Origin: Bremerella cremea
GTDB taxonomy: Bacteria; Planctomycetota; Planctomycetia; Pirellulales; Pirellulaceae
Direction: 5' to 3'
NCBI RefSeq assembly: GCF_003335505.1
Contig: NZ_QPEX01000010.1
Coordinates: forward strand, 124,001-188,000
Length of the DNA stretch: 64,000 nt
The translations under genes and the position numbers were made by a program. Positions 1-9,004 of the stretch are shown piece after piece. Numbering within the stretch: the first letter of the stretch is position 1; each line of letters opens with the position of its first letter. Below the pieces are notes generated by a model. It worked only from the letters and a program-made list of their open reading frames with translations, was not told the DNA's origin and did not search any database.

Positions 1-57
1 ATGGTGGGGCTGGTCAAGTTTTTGAAATCACAGCAAAGCAAAGCTGCGGTGGAATAA
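1..57 (+). CDS. Possible 3' end of a gene cut by the window edge
   Basis: Frame 1 is open from the first base to a TAA at 55-57 (18 codons, ending KSQQSKAAVE). The ATG at base 1 is probably just where the window begins. Nothing identifies the product, and this may not be coding at all. Confidence 0.2.
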   Translation: MVGLVKFLKSQQSKAAVE

Positions 58-81
58 GAACGAATCGATCATAAGTTATCG

Positions 82-933
82 CTAGTCAGGCCGTTGATAA
101 CTCACTGGCGGCAAAGGGTGATGCCATGCTCCTTCGGAATAAAAAGCGAAGGGGCGACCTTTTTGAACATCGAACAAAGCAATCGCTGCCGAAGGTGTTG
201 TCTCTTCTAGAACCGGTACTCGTACGATCAGGCAGTCCTCTTCGTACAGGATTGCCGTTATTTTGGCAGGTGCCTGGTCGCTCCACTCCAATAAACCGAA
301 ATGCAATCGTTCGAGCATTTCCTTGCCCACTCCGTTGTCCAAACGAATCGACTTGTTGCCAAGGATGACCAAGTCGTTCTCAAAGTCGTTTCGTGAAACC
401 TCCTTGGCTTGGGCCAGGGCTAAGTTTGCTTCAGCTTTCGTAGGGTATGAGCCTCGATAGGAACCTGGCATCGGACCGATAATCGCGCCCAGACTCTTTA
501 CTGCCATGTTATAAGGAAGCAGAGAAACCCATTCATGCCCCATCACGCAGCATCCGTAATTTACCTTGGGGCAGCGTGCTTGGCGATCGAGATTGAAAAA
601 CTCGTTAGCTGGGTAGCCATACCCGCGTATATGGGCAACCCCTCGGGCATAGTCGGCGATTCCTAACACAGCAAATAGCGTGAAAGGTGTTACCAAGACA
701 ACAACCGCAGCAGCCCGTAGTTTTCTTTCGCTAAATAGTTTGAGAAAGCCTCCGATCACGATCAGCGGAAAAAACAAACTTAATGGCCCAAAGAAAGCAC
801 ACCCCCAGCCAGCAAGGATAATCGTCAAGGCGGTGTGATAACCGCCTGATGTATCTTCCGCTACCGGCATTCGCTGCCAATTCGAGCCACCATCATCGGC
901 AGGCTCTTCAAGCACTTGTTCAAAAGGTTCCAT
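82..933 (-). CDS. Hypothetical membrane protein
   Basis: I do not recognise this 283-residue protein. The start chosen (MEPFEQVLEE) has a GAGGTG ribosome-binding site five bases upstream; the frame stays open 35 codons further, but no ribosome site supports a longer start. The N-terminal 30 residues are acidic and look cytoplasmic. Two hydrophobic segments follow, at about residues 35-65 and 72-95, each a likely membrane span, and then a soluble C-terminal part with several Cys residues (ARCPKVNYGCCVMGHEW). Membrane anchoring is visible in the sequence; function is unknown. The gene runs convergently away from the oxidoreductase operon, whose terminator lies just upstream of it. Confidence 0.7.
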   Translation of the reverse strand: MEPFEQVLEEPADDGGSNWQRMPVAEDTSGGYHTALTIILAGWGCAFFGPLSLFFPLIVIGGFLKLFSERKLRAAAVVVLVTPFTLFAVLGIADYARGVAHIRGYGYPANEFFNLDRQARCPKVNYGCCVMGHEWVSLLPYNMAVKSLGAIIGPMPGSYRGSYPTKAEANLALAQAKEVSRNDFENDLVILGNKSIRLDNGVGKEMLERLHFGLLEWSDQAPAKITAILYEEDCLIVRVPVLEETTPSAAIALFDVQKGRPFAFYSEGAWHHPLPPVSYQRPD

Positions 934-1087
934 GGAACACCTCGCGGTTGATTGCTTGCGAACCTGGCTAGCAATGCTTGGTGCGTCGAGACGCACTCTA
1001 CGTTTCTTTGGGAAACTTGTCTCTCTTAATAAGATCAAGCCACGATGCTTTGTTCATATAAGCATATTTCAAAGATTTTCGCTACAA

Positions 1088-1124
1088 AAAAAGCCTTCCG
1101 GTTGCATGGACCGGAAGGCTTTTT
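1088..1124 (-). terminator. Rho-independent terminator of the 1151-3979 operon
   Basis: A perfect 10-bp stem (GCCTTCCGGT / ACCGGAAGGC) has a 7-base loop and is flanked by A5 on the left and T5 on the right, so it can work in both directions. It begins 27 bases after the stop codon of the Gfo/Idh oxidoreductase. Confidence 0.9.
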
Positions 1125-1150
1125 GTTTGGAACGACTTGGCGAGGAACGC

Positions 1151-2533
1151 TTAGACGGCGTATTCGACGTCGCGGTTCTTGCCTGGCTCGGGCACAGGGT
1201 ACCGGCCGTTTTCGTCCGACATGACCGGGGCAGGACCGTCTGCGGTCATCTTGTCGACGTTCGGAGCGAGCTCTTGCTCGCAGTTGAGCATTTCTTCGTA
1301 GGTGATTTCCTGACCGGTATGAGCTGCCATACGGCCCATGCTCGTCACCAAGCTGGCTTGGACGCCGCGATGGACTTCGTTGTACGGAATATCTTTGACG
1401 ATCGCCTCGATGAAGTCATTCCATTCCAATTGGTATGGGTTTTCTTCCGGCTGTGGGAAGGCCCACATTACGTCGCGGCGGCTTTGCTTTTGCCCCTTGA
1501 AGGTACGAACCTTACCGGGCGTATGCCCCGAAGTGCTCACAATCGCTGAACCCTTGCTGCCGTGGACGATGCTGGACATATCGTTGCGGCAACCAAGCAT
1601 CGTGCGACCGTCGAAGAACAGCTTCGAGCCGTCGTCGTAGGTGTATTCCACGGCGTAGGTGTCGAAGTTCTGATCGACAAAATCACCACGATAGTGGCGA
1701 CCACCCAACGCTTGGGCTTTCACCGGCCACGAGTTTTTCATCCACGAGGTCTCGTCGATCTGGTGAATGTAGAAGTCGCTGAAGCAGCCGCCGCTGGCCC
1801 ACAGGAAGCTGTGGAAGCGTTCGATCTGGTACATCACTTCCGACTTGTCTTCTGGCTTGCGGGTCGAGAACGCCGAGGCAACCGGGCCGTGCATTCGGTA
1901 GGCCCGCATGCAAACGATATCGCCGATTTCGCCGTTCTGAATTCGTTCGTGCAATTCCTGACGACCACGGCAATGGCGAACCATCAGCCCCACCGCCGAC
2001 TTGATGTTCTTTTCGTCGGCCAGTTCTGCCAGGGCGATCATTCGTTTGGCGCTCGGGCCGTCGGCGATGAGCGGCTTCTCCATGAAGACGTTCAAACCGC
2101 GATCGATCGCGTAGGTGTAATGGACCCAGCGAAAAGCGAGCGGGGTGGCCAGGATGACGACGTCGCCAGGGTTGAGGGCGTCCATCGCTTGCTTGTAGGC
2201 CTCGAAACCGACGAACTGACGTTCCTTCGGGACATCGACCTTGTCTTTGTTGCCTTGGAAGTTGCGGTCGAGCGATTGATGACTGCCCGTCAAACGATGT
2301 TCGAACACGTCGGCCATGGCGACCAACTTGGTGCGTGCGTCTGGCACATTCAACGCGTCGGCGGCGGCACCGGAACCACGACCACCACACCCAACCAGGG
2401 CGACTTGGATCGTGTCAATCTCTTTTTCTTCTGCGTGCACATGAGGCACCGCAAAGGCAGAAAGTGCGGAAGCAGCGCCAGCAATTTTGATAAAGTCGCG
2501 GCGATTGTTCTGAGGGGCAAGTCGTTCGCTCAT
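1151..2533 (-). CDS. Tat-exported Gfo/Idh/MocA family oxidoreductase
   Basis: This 460-residue protein is predicted to be an NAD(P)-dependent oxidoreductase acting on a sugar or sugar acid. A twin-arginine signal (NNRRDFIKIAG) is followed by a hydrophobic stretch ending AVPHVHA, so the folded enzyme is probably exported with its cofactor bound. A Rossmann motif (VALVGCGGRGSG) lies near residue 45, and the family EKP motif (FMEKPL) is present in the first domain. The C-terminal half is the alpha/beta Gfo/Idh substrate domain. It is the second gene of a pair, 48 bases after the cytochrome/SUMF1 gene, and ends at a strong terminator. The substrate cannot be inferred; such exported oxidoreductases are numerous in Planctomycetes. 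Confidence 0.9.
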   Translation of the reverse strand: MSERLAPQNNRRDFIKIAGAASALSAFAVPHVHAEEKEIDTIQVALVGCGGRGSGAAADALNVPDARTKLVAMADVFEHRLTGSHQSLDRNFQGNKDKVDVPKERQFVGFEAYKQAMDALNPGDVVILATPLAFRWVHYTYAIDRGLNVFMEKPLIADGPSAKRMIALAELADEKNIKSAVGLMVRHCRGRQELHERIQNGEIGDIVCMRAYRMHGPVASAFSTRKPEDKSEVMYQIERFHSFLWASGGCFSDFYIHQIDETSWMKNSWPVKAQALGGRHYRGDFVDQNFDTYAVEYTYDDGSKLFFDGRTMLGCRNDMSSIVHGSKGSAIVSTSGHTPGKVRTFKGQKQSRRDVMWAFPQPEENPYQLEWNDFIEAIVKDIPYNEVHRGVQASLVTSMGRMAAHTGQEITYEEMLNCEQELAPNVDKMTADGPAPVMSDENGRYPVPEPGKNRDVEYAV

Positions 2534-2581
2534 AGTCGATCCTGTAAACGTGGATAAGAGAACTGAGGAATGATAGTGGGG

Positions 2582-3979
2582 CTAGTACACGTCTTTTGCG
2601 CTGTTCCAGTAGAAGTACATTTCCTCAGGCGAGGGAATCTTCTTGGGGCGGACAATGCGAAAGCCGAGTTGTTGAGCATTGGTATGGTACCAAACGCTCT
2701 TGGGAAGCTGAGGATCCTGCTGTTTCCAGAGGGCGTCGCTACCACGGCGGGCGGCACTACGCAGTCGATCGGGATCGTCGTCCCAACCGCCGCCGCGAAC
2801 GCTGCGTGGATAAAGCGTGATCGGTTTGATATAGGGGTTGTTCGGGTCGCCTGCGATCTGCTTGAAATAGTCTGGCACGTACTGATCGGCGGTCCATTCC
2901 ATCACGTTGCCGTGCATATCGTAGAGGCCCCAAGGATTCGGCTTTTTCAAGCCAACCTTCTGGTACTTTTCGTTGGCGTTGTCGTAGAACCAACCGTACT
3001 CGGTGAGCTTGTCAGGGTCGTCGCCAAACGAGTATGCGGTGTTGGTTCCGGCGCGGCAAGCATATTCCCATTCGGCTTCGGTTGGCAAGCGATAAAAGTG
3101 GCCGGTTTGGGCGCTAAGCCATTGGCAGTACTTGTTGGCGGCATGCTGGGTCATGCTAATCGCCGGATAGCCATGCTGGCCCATGCCGAAGCTCATTTCC
3201 GTATAAGGGGGAGTCGGCTGGCTGACGGCGTCGACGATGGTGTGTTCGTCACTTTTATAATCCTTCCGCGAACCATCTTTGTAGCGATCGACCTGCGTGA
3301 TCATGAACGGTTCGTACTCGTCCCAGGTAACCTCGTACTTGCCGATCCAGAACGGATCGAGGGTGACTTTGGTTTGCGGGCCTTCTTCCGGTTTACGGAA
3401 CTCTTCCGTTTCGGGACTGCCCATCAGGAATTCGCCCCCAGGGACGGCGATCATTTGGTAATCAACTTCGGTGACCGGAATCGTGTTCTTGTAGTTTGCG
3501 GCGTCCCCTTTTTCTTTTTCTGCTTGGGCGACGATCTTAGCGTGAAGCTTTTTGACCAACTCGAAGTCGTCGGGCGAGATGTGGGTCGCTTTCTTCACCT
3601 TGGCGGTCAGCTTGACCTCGTCTGGCCAGTTGGCGCCTTCTTCAATCCATTTCTTCAGAAGCTCTGTTTCGTTTTTGCTTAATGGACCGCCAGCTCGTAG
3701 GGGTGGCATGAGCTCGTCGTCGGTTCGCTCGACAATGGTCATCGTGTACAGCATGCTATCGTCAGGATTACCCGGATCGATCGCCCCACCACTGCCGGAA
3801 TCGAAGGCCATTTCCTTGGTGCTAAGCGTGTAATCACCATCAGGTTCGTCGCCGGAATGGCACGACACGCAATTCATTTCCAAGATAGGAGCGATCTCTT
3901 TGACGAAATCGACTTCTGCCGCCGCAAGCGTTCCTGGAAGCAGACAGACCGATAGAGCAACAAGGCTGCGAAAGTTCAT
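2582..3979 (-). CDS. Secreted cytochrome-c / SUMF1 (formylglycine-generating enzyme-like) fusion
   Basis: A signal peptide (MNFRSLVALSVCLLPGTLAAA) precedes a planctomycete cytochrome-c-type domain with a CXXCH haem motif (CVSCHSG) at about residue 36. A SUMF1/FGE-sulfatase domain starts near residue 150: VPGGEFLMGSPE, RLPTEAEWEYACRAG, NVMEWTADQ, RSVRGGGWDDD and a GFRIV end. SUMF1 proteins include the sulfatase-activating enzyme, but the paired catalytic cysteines of true FGE are not evident, so this is probably a non-FGE relative in the periplasm. The start is uncertain: in-frame ATGs also lie at 3991, 4024 and 4036, none with a strong ribosome site. No sulfatase gene is adjacent. It is the first gene of an operon with the downstream oxidoreductase. 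Confidence 0.85.
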   Translation of the reverse strand: MNFRSLVALSVCLLPGTLAAAEVDFVKEIAPILEMNCVSCHSGDEPDGDYTLSTKEMAFDSGSGGAIDPGNPDDSMLYTMTIVERTDDELMPPLRAGGPLSKNETELLKKWIEEGANWPDEVKLTAKVKKATHISPDDFELVKKLHAKIVAQAEKEKGDAANYKNTIPVTEVDYQMIAVPGGEFLMGSPETEEFRKPEEGPQTKVTLDPFWIGKYEVTWDEYEPFMITQVDRYKDGSRKDYKSDEHTIVDAVSQPTPPYTEMSFGMGQHGYPAISMTQHAANKYCQWLSAQTGHFYRLPTEAEWEYACRAGTNTAYSFGDDPDKLTEYGWFYDNANEKYQKVGLKKPNPWGLYDMHGNVMEWTADQYVPDYFKQIAGDPNNPYIKPITLYPRSVRGGGWDDDPDRLRSAARRGSDALWKQQDPQLPKSVWYHTNAQQLGFRIVRPKKIPSPEEMYFYWNSAKDVY

Positions 3980-4282
3980 ACAGATAGACATCAGAGAGTT
4001 GAGACAATTTTCGCCGCGTTTCATAGCGACACACAATGGTCAGGGGGGAGGTCAGGAGAGGGTGTTACTGTTAAAGAAACAGCAGCAACACCTACATCTT
4101 AGGCAAAGACCACTCCCTTGCAATAGTCAAGCTCGTATCCGCAGTTACCCACTATTGCTTATAACCCTCACATATCGCGGGCAATCTATCGGCCAAGGGC
4201 GTTTTCTGTAACAAAATAGAAAAACCCGAATTACAAAAAAGGAATCGAACAGGCCAGATTGAGCTTCTTTACTGGACATTCA
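3980..4282. other. Intergenic stretch with no gene seen
   Basis: This holds the leader of the cytochrome/SUMF1 gene and the downstream region of the FAD/Fe-S dehydrogenase, both on the minus strand. No convincing gene, hairpin terminator or repeat is visible. Confidence 0.5.
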
Positions 4283-7249
4283 TCAGGAAATAATCAGCGC
4301 ATCTCTGAGGATCTGGGCAGGGTGTAAAGCCCCTCGCGAAGTGCCATCGTGTATTTGATGGCGGCAGGAAGTTCCCGGGGCGGCAATCAAGGTCTCTTTC
4401 GCCAGTTCACGCACACGAGGGAACAGGACTAGCTCGCCTATTTGCATCGATATGGGGTAGTGTTCCGCTTCGTAACCAAATGAACCTGCCATGCCGCAGC
4501 AACCGCTGGGAATGGTTTTCACCGTGTAGTTCCGGGGCAGGCTCAACGCGGCAATGCTGGCCGATTGACCGACCAACGCCTTTTGAAAGCAATGGCCATG
4601 CAGCGAAATCGATTTTGCCTGATCGGTAAACGAATCTGGCGTGATCCGCCCTGCCCTGACTTCCTGTTGGATGAACTCTTCCAGTAGCACGCATTGAGGG
4701 GCAATTTGGTGAGCGATCGGGCGTAGCTCGGGATCGGCCAACTCCAGCGTCTCGTCCCGAAACGTCAGAATCGTGGAAGGTTCCAGACCTATCATCATGA
4801 CCCCATCGCTCAGTTGATCTTTTAGCAGGCGCAGGTTTTGATCGATCCGTTTTTTGGCTTCCCGCAGCAACCCTTTGGAAAGCCAGGTCCGCCCACTTTC
4901 GCCATGCTGAGGAATCTTGACGGAATAGCCGAGCCGTTCCAACAACTCGATCGCCGCGATACCGACGTGCGGATCGTGGAAGTTGGTGAACTCGTCGTTA
5001 AACAGGAGAACGCGTCCCACCTTCCCGGCGTTTTCATGCGGCTGATGCTGGGCGAACCAATCTGCCAACGTTTGCTTAGGCAACAGCGGTATCGTGCGGT
5101 CGGGGTGAAACCCAGTTAAACGGTTCAAGATCTTGCGAATAAACGGCGTTCCGAACAGCAGGTTCCACAGCCAAGGGAACTTCGCGGCCAGGTTCTGTTT
5201 GCTGGTGAAGTCGGCAATCAACTTCGCCCGCCGCGGCACACCGTGGGCGTCGTAGTAATGCTGCTGAAACTCCCCTTTGAGCTTGGCCATATCAACCGTC
5301 GAAGGACATTCCTTCTTGCACCCTTTGCACGACAAGCAAAGATCAAGCACTTCCTTCAGTTCTTCGTTGTCGAACGGGTTGTTGGCGTCTGACTGGGTGA
5401 TGACATGCCGCAGGGTATTGGCCCGGGCGCGAGTGGTGTGCTTCTCGTTGCGGGTGGCCATATAACTTGGGCACATCGTTCCGCCAGAAAGGTGCGTCTT
5501 GCGGCAATCGCCCGACCCGTTGCACATTTCGACCGCCCCCAAAATGCCAAAGTTGGCAGAGAAGTCGAACAACGTTTCTGGTTGCCGCGGCTTCTGCCCC
5601 GGCGTGACACGCAGCGAGCTATTCATGGGGGGCGTGTCGACAATCTTGTTCGGATTGAACACGCCACGAGGATCCCACGTTTGTTTCACCTGACGAACTA
5701 GTTCGTAGTTGTGGGCTCCGATCATGTACTCAAGAAACTCGCCCCGTAAACGACCATCGCCATGCTCGCCACTGAGTGAACCTCGATACTGTTTGACCAA
5801 TTCAGCAATGGTTTGGGCGACCTCGCGGAACTGACGATTCCCTTCCGGAGTCTTCAGGTTAATCACTGGGCGCAGATGAATTTCACCACTTCCGGCATGA
5901 GCATAGTGCACACACTCGAGGCCAAATCGTTCCTGCAAGCGTTTATTGAACTCGGCGATGTATTCCGGCAAGTCATCGACATCGACACACGTGTCTTCGA
6001 CCACCGGGGCAGGTTTCGCGTCGCCGGGCGTATTGCCGAGCAAACCGAGGCCAGCTTTGCGGAGGTCCCAAATTTTTTCGGTGTCTTCCCCGAACAGCAC
6101 CGGAAAGGCATAGCCGTAACCGGCGGCTTGTATTTCGGCAATGATCCGGTCGCAAACCGCTTGCACTTCATGCTGTGAATCGCCGCGAATATCGATCACC
6201 AAGATTGCCCCTGGGTTTCCTTGCACGAAGAAGCGATTCGCACGATGTTCGATACTGCGCTCGGTGCAAGCCAGAATGTAACTATCGATCAGTTCGCAGC
6301 CGTAGCAGTCGTGCTTCACGGCGATTTGCGTGGCGCGCAGCGAAGCGTCGACCGTTTCAAAATGGCCGCAAATCAAACCATTGACCGGCGGCGGCAGTGG
6401 TAAGCAGTTCAGCTTGATGCGCGTAGCAAAGAACAACGTTCCTTCGCTGCCAGCGATCAACTTGCAGAAGTTGAACGGTTTGTCGCTGCTTTCAGCCAAG
6501 ACATCGGCGTCCATCAGCAGATCTAACGCGTAGCCGGTGTTGCGGCGCGGGATCGATGGTTTCGGAAACTGACGTTCAATCTCGGCGCGGTTCTCTGCGT
6601 CGGAAAGCATCGTGCGAATGTGCTGATAGAGTTTGGTTTCCAGCGAGTCTGGTCCGTTGCACTTGGCCTCGAATTCCTCTTGCGATAACGCTTTGAAGGT
6701 CACCAGCGAACCGTCGGAAAGAAACCCTTCGATTTCAATGAGGTGATCGCGGGTACTGCCATACTTAATCGAGTTCGAGCCGCACGAATTGTTACCGACC
6801 ATCCCACCGAGCATCGCCCGATTTTGGGTAGACGTCTCTGGACCAAACAACATGCCGTGCGGCTTGAGCGCCAGATTGAGCTCGTTACGAATCACCCCTG
6901 GTTCCACCCACACGGTTCGCTGCTGCGGATCGATTTCGAGAACCTTGGTGAAGTTCCGCGAAACATCGACCACGATCCCCCCACCAACCACTTGCCCAGC
7001 CAGCGAAGTTCCGGCGGTTCGCGGAATCAAGCCGACGCCATGCTTTCCGGCGAACAAGATCAGTTCGCGAATGTCTTCCGTCGTTTGCGGAATCGCCACC
7101 GCCAGCGGCATCTGCTGATAGGCAGACGCGTCGGTCGAGTAAAGCGTCCGCATCAAGTGGCCGGTATGCAGTTCTCCGGCAAGCTTCTGGCGAAGGGCAT
7201 CGAACTGGGCGGTGAGATCAGCAGGAGTCGTAGCGGCGGCGGTATCCAT
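4283..7249 (-). CDS. FAD-binding and 4Fe-4S-binding dehydrogenase (YdiJ / D-lactate dehydrogenase-like)
   Basis: This large (988-residue) flavin/iron-sulfur oxidoreductase probably oxidises a 2-hydroxyacid such as D-lactate, D-2-hydroxyglutarate or glycolate. Order: FAD-binding PCMH domain (PRTAGTSLAGQVVGGGIVVD, near residues 60-80), FAD-oxidase C-terminal domain (GEHGDGRLRGEFL), ferredoxin domain with CLSCKGCKKECP, then a GlpC-like CCG domain (SGCCGMAGSFGYE). It is thus a one-polypeptide equivalent of GlcD plus GlcF. The open frame reaches 7483, but the extra 78 residues contain no family sequence, so the ATG at 7249 (MDTAAATTPADL) is preferred; no clear ribosome site supports either. It is divergent from the NAD salvage operon and may share its control region. 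The substrate is not resolved. Confidence 0.88.
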   Translation of the reverse strand: MDTAAATTPADLTAQFDALRQKLAGELHTGHLMRTLYSTDASAYQQMPLAVAIPQTTEDIRELILFAGKHGVGLIPRTAGTSLAGQVVGGGIVVDVSRNFTKVLEIDPQQRTVWVEPGVIRNELNLALKPHGMLFGPETSTQNRAMLGGMVGNNSCGSNSIKYGSTRDHLIEIEGFLSDGSLVTFKALSQEEFEAKCNGPDSLETKLYQHIRTMLSDAENRAEIERQFPKPSIPRRNTGYALDLLMDADVLAESSDKPFNFCKLIAGSEGTLFFATRIKLNCLPLPPPVNGLICGHFETVDASLRATQIAVKHDCYGCELIDSYILACTERSIEHRANRFFVQGNPGAILVIDIRGDSQHEVQAVCDRIIAEIQAAGYGYAFPVLFGEDTEKIWDLRKAGLGLLGNTPGDAKPAPVVEDTCVDVDDLPEYIAEFNKRLQERFGLECVHYAHAGSGEIHLRPVINLKTPEGNRQFREVAQTIAELVKQYRGSLSGEHGDGRLRGEFLEYMIGAHNYELVRQVKQTWDPRGVFNPNKIVDTPPMNSSLRVTPGQKPRQPETLFDFSANFGILGAVEMCNGSGDCRKTHLSGGTMCPSYMATRNEKHTTRARANTLRHVITQSDANNPFDNEELKEVLDLCLSCKGCKKECPSTVDMAKLKGEFQQHYYDAHGVPRRAKLIADFTSKQNLAAKFPWLWNLLFGTPFIRKILNRLTGFHPDRTIPLLPKQTLADWFAQHQPHENAGKVGRVLLFNDEFTNFHDPHVGIAAIELLERLGYSVKIPQHGESGRTWLSKGLLREAKKRIDQNLRLLKDQLSDGVMMIGLEPSTILTFRDETLELADPELRPIAHQIAPQCVLLEEFIQQEVRAGRITPDSFTDQAKSISLHGHCFQKALVGQSASIAALSLPRNYTVKTIPSGCCGMAGSFGYEAEHYPISMQIGELVLFPRVRELAKETLIAAPGTSCRHQIHDGTSRGALHPAQILRDALIIS

Positions 7250-7470
7250 AGGGGCTTTAACGCGAGGAGGGAAGTTTGGCGATGGGCGATACCCTTCCAT
7301 CATACGGACCAAATCACAAATTCCCATCGGGGATACCGTTTGGTGCGCGATTCGTAGAAATCTGAGGAGTTGGTGCGAGTTTTTCCAGCTAACCGGCACA
7401 GCTTGCCAGCCCGTGGCCAGGAAGCATACCCCACTTCTCTCTTCAATAAGCGGGTGGAAAGAAAGTAACG

Positions 7471-7499
7471 TTGACAACGACATCGTTAGTGTCTAACTT
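7471..7499 (+). promoter_or_regulatory. Promoter of the pncB operon
   Basis: A perfect -35 (TTGACA, 7471-7476), a 17-base spacer and a weak -10 (TAACTT, 7494-7499) sit 20 bases before the pncB start. The -10 lies inside the inverted repeat at 7485-7507, so repressor binding would block it. The leader would be very short. Confidence 0.55.
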
Positions 7500-7507
7500 A
7501 CACTAAC
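7485..7507. promoter_or_regulatory. Perfect inverted repeat, likely NrtR-type operator
   Basis: GTTAGTGT (7485-7492) and ACACTAAC (7500-7507) form a perfect 8+8 inverted repeat around a 7-base spacer. The repeat overlaps the pncB -10 and ends just before the AAGGAG ribosome site at 7508-7513. Autoregulation by the Nudix/winged-helix protein encoded second in the operon is an inference from position; NrtR repressors are known to bind palindromes before NAD genes. Confidence 0.65.
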
Positions 7508-7519
7508 AAGGAGCGAACA

Positions 7520-9004
7520 ATGATCGATGAACTCTACAAACCTCCACTGGCCCTGCTAACCGATCTGTATCAATTAACCATGGCTTATGGTTACTGGAAG
7601 CTAGGTCGGGCCGATCAGCAGGCAGTGTTTCATCTCTTTTTTCGCAAGCCTCCGTTCCAAGGGGGCTATGCGGTTGCGGCTGGGTTAGAGCAAGCGTTGC
7701 AATACTTGCAGCAATTCCGCTTCGATTCGTCCGATCTCGAATACCTGGCCAGCCTCACCGGCAATGACGATGCTCCGCTATTCGACCAGCAATTCCTCGA
7801 CTATCTCGGTCAATTGAGGTTATCGGTCGATATCGACGCCGTACCCGAAGGAACGGTTGTTTTCGGGCAAGAGCCGCTGTTGAAAGTACGTGGGCCGATC
7901 CTACAGTGCCAACTGCTAGAAACGCCGCTGCTGAATCTGATAAACTTTCAAACGTTGATTGCCACCAAATCGGCGCGCATCACGACGGCGGCTGGGGACG
8001 ACCCGGTCTTGGAATTCGGACTTCGCCGGGCTCAAGGAATCGATGGAGCACTTTCCGCAAGTCGAGCAGCTTACATCGGCGGCAGCGCGGCGACCTCGAA
8101 TGTGCTGGCCGGAAAGCTGCTAGGCATTCCCGTCAAAGGGACGCACGCCCATAGCTGGGTGATGTCGTTCGATACCGAAGCGGAAGCATTCGCGCAGTAT
8201 GCCGCAGCGATGCCTAACAATTGCGTGTTCCTGGTCGACACATACGACACCTTGGACGGCGTCCGTCAGGCCTGCGAGGTGGGTAAGCAGCTTCGCCGTC
8301 AAGGGCACGAGATGGTTGGCATCCGGTTAGACTCAGGCGATTTAGCTTACTTGAGCATCGAAGCCCGACAAATCTTAGACGAAGCAGGCTTTCCGCAGGC
8401 AGCAATCGTGGCGTCGAACGACATCGACGAGAACATTATCGCCAGTCTCAAGTCGCAAGGCAGCCAGATCACGATTTGGGGAATTGGTACGAAGCTGGTC
8501 ACCGCGTTCGATCAACCGGCGCTGGGGGGCGTTTATAAGTTGGCCGCTACTCAGCAAGCCGACGGCACCTGGCAGCCGAAGATTAAACTCTCGGAACAAG
8601 CCATCAAAACTTCGATCCCTGGTTCGCTGCAGGTGCGACGTTACCACAGCGACGGCCAGATGCTTGGCGACATGATCTTCGACGAGCTACACGGCGTCGA
8701 TCCTCGGGCCATGATCGTCGATAGCAAAGATCCAACCCGCCGCAAACGTTTAACCCACTTCACCGCGACCGATTTGCTTGAAAACGTGATGCAAGCCGGT
8801 CAGCGTGTTCAGCCTGAGGAAGCGTTGACGGCCATCCGCCAGCGAGCTCGGCAGCAGTTGGCTTCGCTGCACCCAACCATCCGCCGCTTCATGAACCCGC
8901 ACGAATATCCCGTGGGGCTCGATATTGGGCTGCACGAACGACGCGATCACATGATTCAAGAGGCTCGCCAGTCTCAGTGGCAAGGGAAAGAACGCACCTC
9001 ATGA
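7520..9004 (+). CDS. pncB: Nicotinate phosphoribosyltransferase
   Basis: This 494-residue enzyme joins nicotinate to PRPP to give nicotinate mononucleotide, the entry step of the Preiss-Handler NAD salvage route. Family sequence is clear from the start: [15 protein letters not shown] at the N-terminus, ALEFG-type substrate-site sequence ([15 protein letters not shown]) near residue 165, the GTHAHSWVM motif near 210, and [14 protein letters not shown] and [11 protein letters not shown] in the phosphoribosyl-binding core. AAGGAG six bases before the ATG supports the start. It is the first gene of the operon and overlaps the next gene by ATGA, implying translational coupling. Together with pncA it turns nicotinamide into nicotinate mononucleotide. 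Confidence 0.95.
   Translation: MIDELYKPPLALLTDLYQLTMAYGYWKLGRADQQAVFHLFFRKPPFQGGYAVAAGLEQALQYLQQFRFDSSDLEYLASLTGNDDAPLFDQQFLDYLGQLRLSVDIDAVPEGTVVFGQEPLLKVRGPILQCQLLETPLLNLINFQTLIATKSARITTAAGDDPVLEFGLRRAQGIDGALSASRAAYIGGSAATSNVLAGKLLGIPVKGTHAHSWVMSFDTEAEAFAQYAAAMPNNCVFLVDTYDTLDGVRQACEVGKQLRRQGHEMVGIRLDSGDLAYLSIEARQILDEAGFPQAAIVASNDIDENIIASLKSQGSQITIWGIGTKLVTAFDQPALGGVYKLAATQQADGTWQPKIKLSEQAIKTSIPGSLQVRRYHSDGQMLGDMIFDELHGVDPRAMIVDSKDPTRRKRLTHFTATDLLENVMQAGQRVQPEEALTAIRQRARQQLASLHPTIRRFMNPHEYPVGLDIGLHERRDHMIQEARQSQWQGKERTS

Noticed and set aside
932..1549. Plus-strand frame of 205 codons across the terminator and the oxidoreductase end
   Set aside because: It crosses a strong terminator and lies opposite a well-supported gene; no family sequence.
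1562..3682. Long open frames on the plus strand (331 and 370 codons) opposite the oxidoreductase and SUMF1 genes
   Set aside because: They are antisense shadows of GC-rich coding sequence; the minus-strand proteins have clear domains, and the plus-strand translations show none.
7250..7483. Extra 78 codons at the start of the FAD/Fe-S dehydrogenase
   Set aside because: No family similarity and no ribosome site; the extension would run into the pncB promoter region.
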